Below the pieces are notes generated by a model that was not told where the DNA came from, ran no database searches, and saw only the letters and a list, made by a program, of their open reading frames with translations. 64,000 bases of DNA from Ctenosaura bakeri (Eukaryota > Chordata > Lepidosauria > Squamata > Iguanidae). Positions 62,387 to 64,000 of the stretch are shown here, one piece after another (within the stretch, counting starts at the first letter, position 1; every line of letters starts with the position of its first letter). A program made the translations under genes and the position numbers. The stretch covers positions 124,001-188,000 of the forward strand of contig CAOLHI010001439.1 of the NCBI GenBank assembly GCA_948474755.1, given 5' to 3'.

Positions 62387-64000
62387 GTACCGAGGGGAGT
62401 GCGGGAGGTGGGGAGGGTCTGGACCCCGGGGGCTGAGCGACCCCGGCTGGGGGCTGAGGTACCGGGCGTAGGAGCCGGCCGCAGGCAGCCGTCGACTCCT
62501 CTCTGCGGAGCGGCGGGTGGCGTGCAGACATATGGAGCGAGCGAGCGAGCGAGCGAGGAGCCTCGGGCGGCATTTGGGGGGGCGCTGCTCCCTCCGGGGG
62601 GCCGGGGGCAGATGCTGGGTCAGGGGCGCGAGGGGCGGGTTGCGATCCGGGGGCGGGCTGGGCGCGGCGGAGACCTTTGTTCCTCCCTCAGAACGCAGGG
62701 AGAGGGGCGCGCAGATGGGGACCCTGCCCTGCGCGTTATCCTCCCGGCGCTGTGGAGGGTGCCTGCCGCGCGTGGGTGGGTGTTCCTGAGTCAGGAGCCC
62801 GCCTGTGGGGCTGGGCGTTGGGGGGAACGATGCCGCTTCAACGTGGGGTGCTTCCAGGCGAGGCTTTCCGTGTGCAGCCACCCGGCCTCCTTCGTGGAAG
62901 TGGAGGGGATTGCAGATGGCAAAGGTCTTCCGTGGGTAGCCTTCCCGTGTTTTCCTGTTGCTCCTCCTCTGCAGAAAAATGGGTCCAGGAGGGGAGCAAA
63001 GAACCGCGGCACAAAGGGTAGAGGCACCCTTGGGGCTGAGATAATGGGTCAGCCCCTTGCCCTGAAGGTCTAGAGCTGGGACTATGGTGGGCCTTCTGAA
63101 GAAAAGACTTGGAGCTGCGGGTCAGCTGAGGAGGGCAACACCTCATTCAAAGGTCTGAGAAACAAAAAGTTGGCCATGTGCGTTCCTAGGCAGGTGGACA
63201 CTGGTACTACCCTTCAAAAGGCGTTGTGCAGGTATCCATTTTTTCCCCTCCTGAATAGGTTGGTTGTGATAAGAAAGATGGAGAGGGTGAGGACACACAG
63301 GGGGATTATAAGCAGAAGACAACGATACTTGGACCCTGTGGATTATTCTGTATTTGAGGCAGGGCAATTGAATAGAAGAGCCTGGTTTGGAAACATCCTA
63401 GCTGCAAAACCCAAAATCCAAATGCCTCATCAGCTGTGAGTTGCTTTACCTCCAGTTTTAGCTGGGGAGCAGGGGTTGGAGGAGATGTATCTAAGCTGCT
63501 CATAGTGTGCAATTGAAAAGGTAATAGGTGATTGTCATACCAGGTTTGGAAGTACATGTATCCTTTTGTCAGGAGTCAGGATTGCTTGCATTCCCCATCA
63601 CAGATACACTGGCAGCTAATGTGGGGTGAAGTGGGGAATGGCTTTCATTAGACAGCAATGAACAAGCCTCAGTCATCGTGACTTTTCCAACCCATTAATT
63701 GTAAGGACAAAGGCCATGGTTCAAATATAATAAAACAATTTAAAATGGCAGTAAGGACGTGGCTATAGCATTTCAAGGTTAGTAGATGCTTCTTTGGCCC
63801 TACTTGGCTGGATACGTGGAGTGAAAGCACAAAACCTCTTTGTGAGGAACCTCAATGGATCTGGAGCGTCAAGAACTTGAAGTCTGGTTCAAAAATAAGT
63901 TGGACAGAAAGACACTGCAGTACAAATCACTCTGGAAGATGCTTGTGAAGGAGGCTTTCATGCGTTGTTAGCAAGTTGCATGTTCTGCCTCATGGTTTTT
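62387..64000 (+). other. First intron of the RNF11-like gene (partial)
   Basis: GC-rich near the donor, then AT-rich. No second exon resembling the RNF11 segment with YHPTPSQTR or the RING domain was found to the window end, so the intron exceeds 1.6 kb. Confidence 0.6.

Larger units (their letters stand above)
62030..62900 (+). promoter_or_regulatory. CpG-island promoter of the RNF11-like gene
   Basis: CpG-rich block surrounding the first coding exon at 62255, with no evident TATA box. Transcription start is inferred between the ZNF143-type motif at 62121 and the ATG. It includes a GAGC tetranucleotide run near 62537-62556 inside the first intron. Confidence 0.7.

Noticed and set aside
62162..63073. 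303-codon open frame over the RNF11-like first exon
   Set aside because: Only codons 32-75 (from 62255) resemble RNF11; the rest reads upstream UTR and runs through a clear splice donor into intron.

Overview
The window is vertebrate nuclear DNA, almost certainly from a squamate reptile (a lizard). The evidence is long intron-rich genes, CpG-island promoters, reptile-type CR1 and L2-like LINE ends, tRNA-derived SINEs of the Sauria/Squam type, a DIRS-type tyrosine-recombinase retrotransposon, and many short inverted-repeat (MITE-like) elements. There is no prokaryotic, organellar or CRISPR content.

Layout. (1) 1-11,000 is gene-poor and repeat-rich. A 6.1 kb DIRS retrotransposon (2593-8685) dominates it, with inverted terminal repeats, an internal complementary region, and decayed gag, RT-RNase H and tyrosine recombinase reading frames. 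(2) About 11,080-23,100, minus strand, is FBXW9, an F-box/WD40 SCF substrate adaptor. Ten coding exons join in phase to 467 codons, and there is a CpG-island promoter at 22.5-23.2 kb. (3) About 23,890-57,700, minus strand, is TNPO2 (transportin-2/karyopherin beta-2b). Twenty-three coding exons join in phase to 888 codons. It has a long probable 3'UTR and a CpG island at 57.0-57.86 kb. Two introns each carry a C/D-box snoRNA of the SNORD41 (U41) type. (4) 57,900-62,000 is intergenic, with two palindromic MITEs, a Tigger-like MITE, a SINE, two CR1 3' ends and an L2-like tail. (5) From about 62,100, plus strand, a CpG island carries a ZNF143/SIX5-type promoter motif and the first coding exon (44 codons) of an RNF11-like RING-finger gene. 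The rest of that gene lies beyond the window.

The FBXW9-TNPO2 order and head-to-tail orientation match the human 19p13 arrangement, from memory of that locus. TNPO2 imports M9/PY-NLS cargo such as hnRNPs, FBXW9 recruits ubiquitin ligase substrates, and RNF11-type proteins are membrane-anchored E3 modulators. They look like neighbours by synteny, not a pathway cluster.

All splice assignments were made by hand from homology plus GT/AG and phase. Every coding intron in FBXW9 and TNPO2 has GT-AG ends and consistent phase, and both coding sums divide by three. UTR exons, transcription starts and repeat boundaries are less certain.
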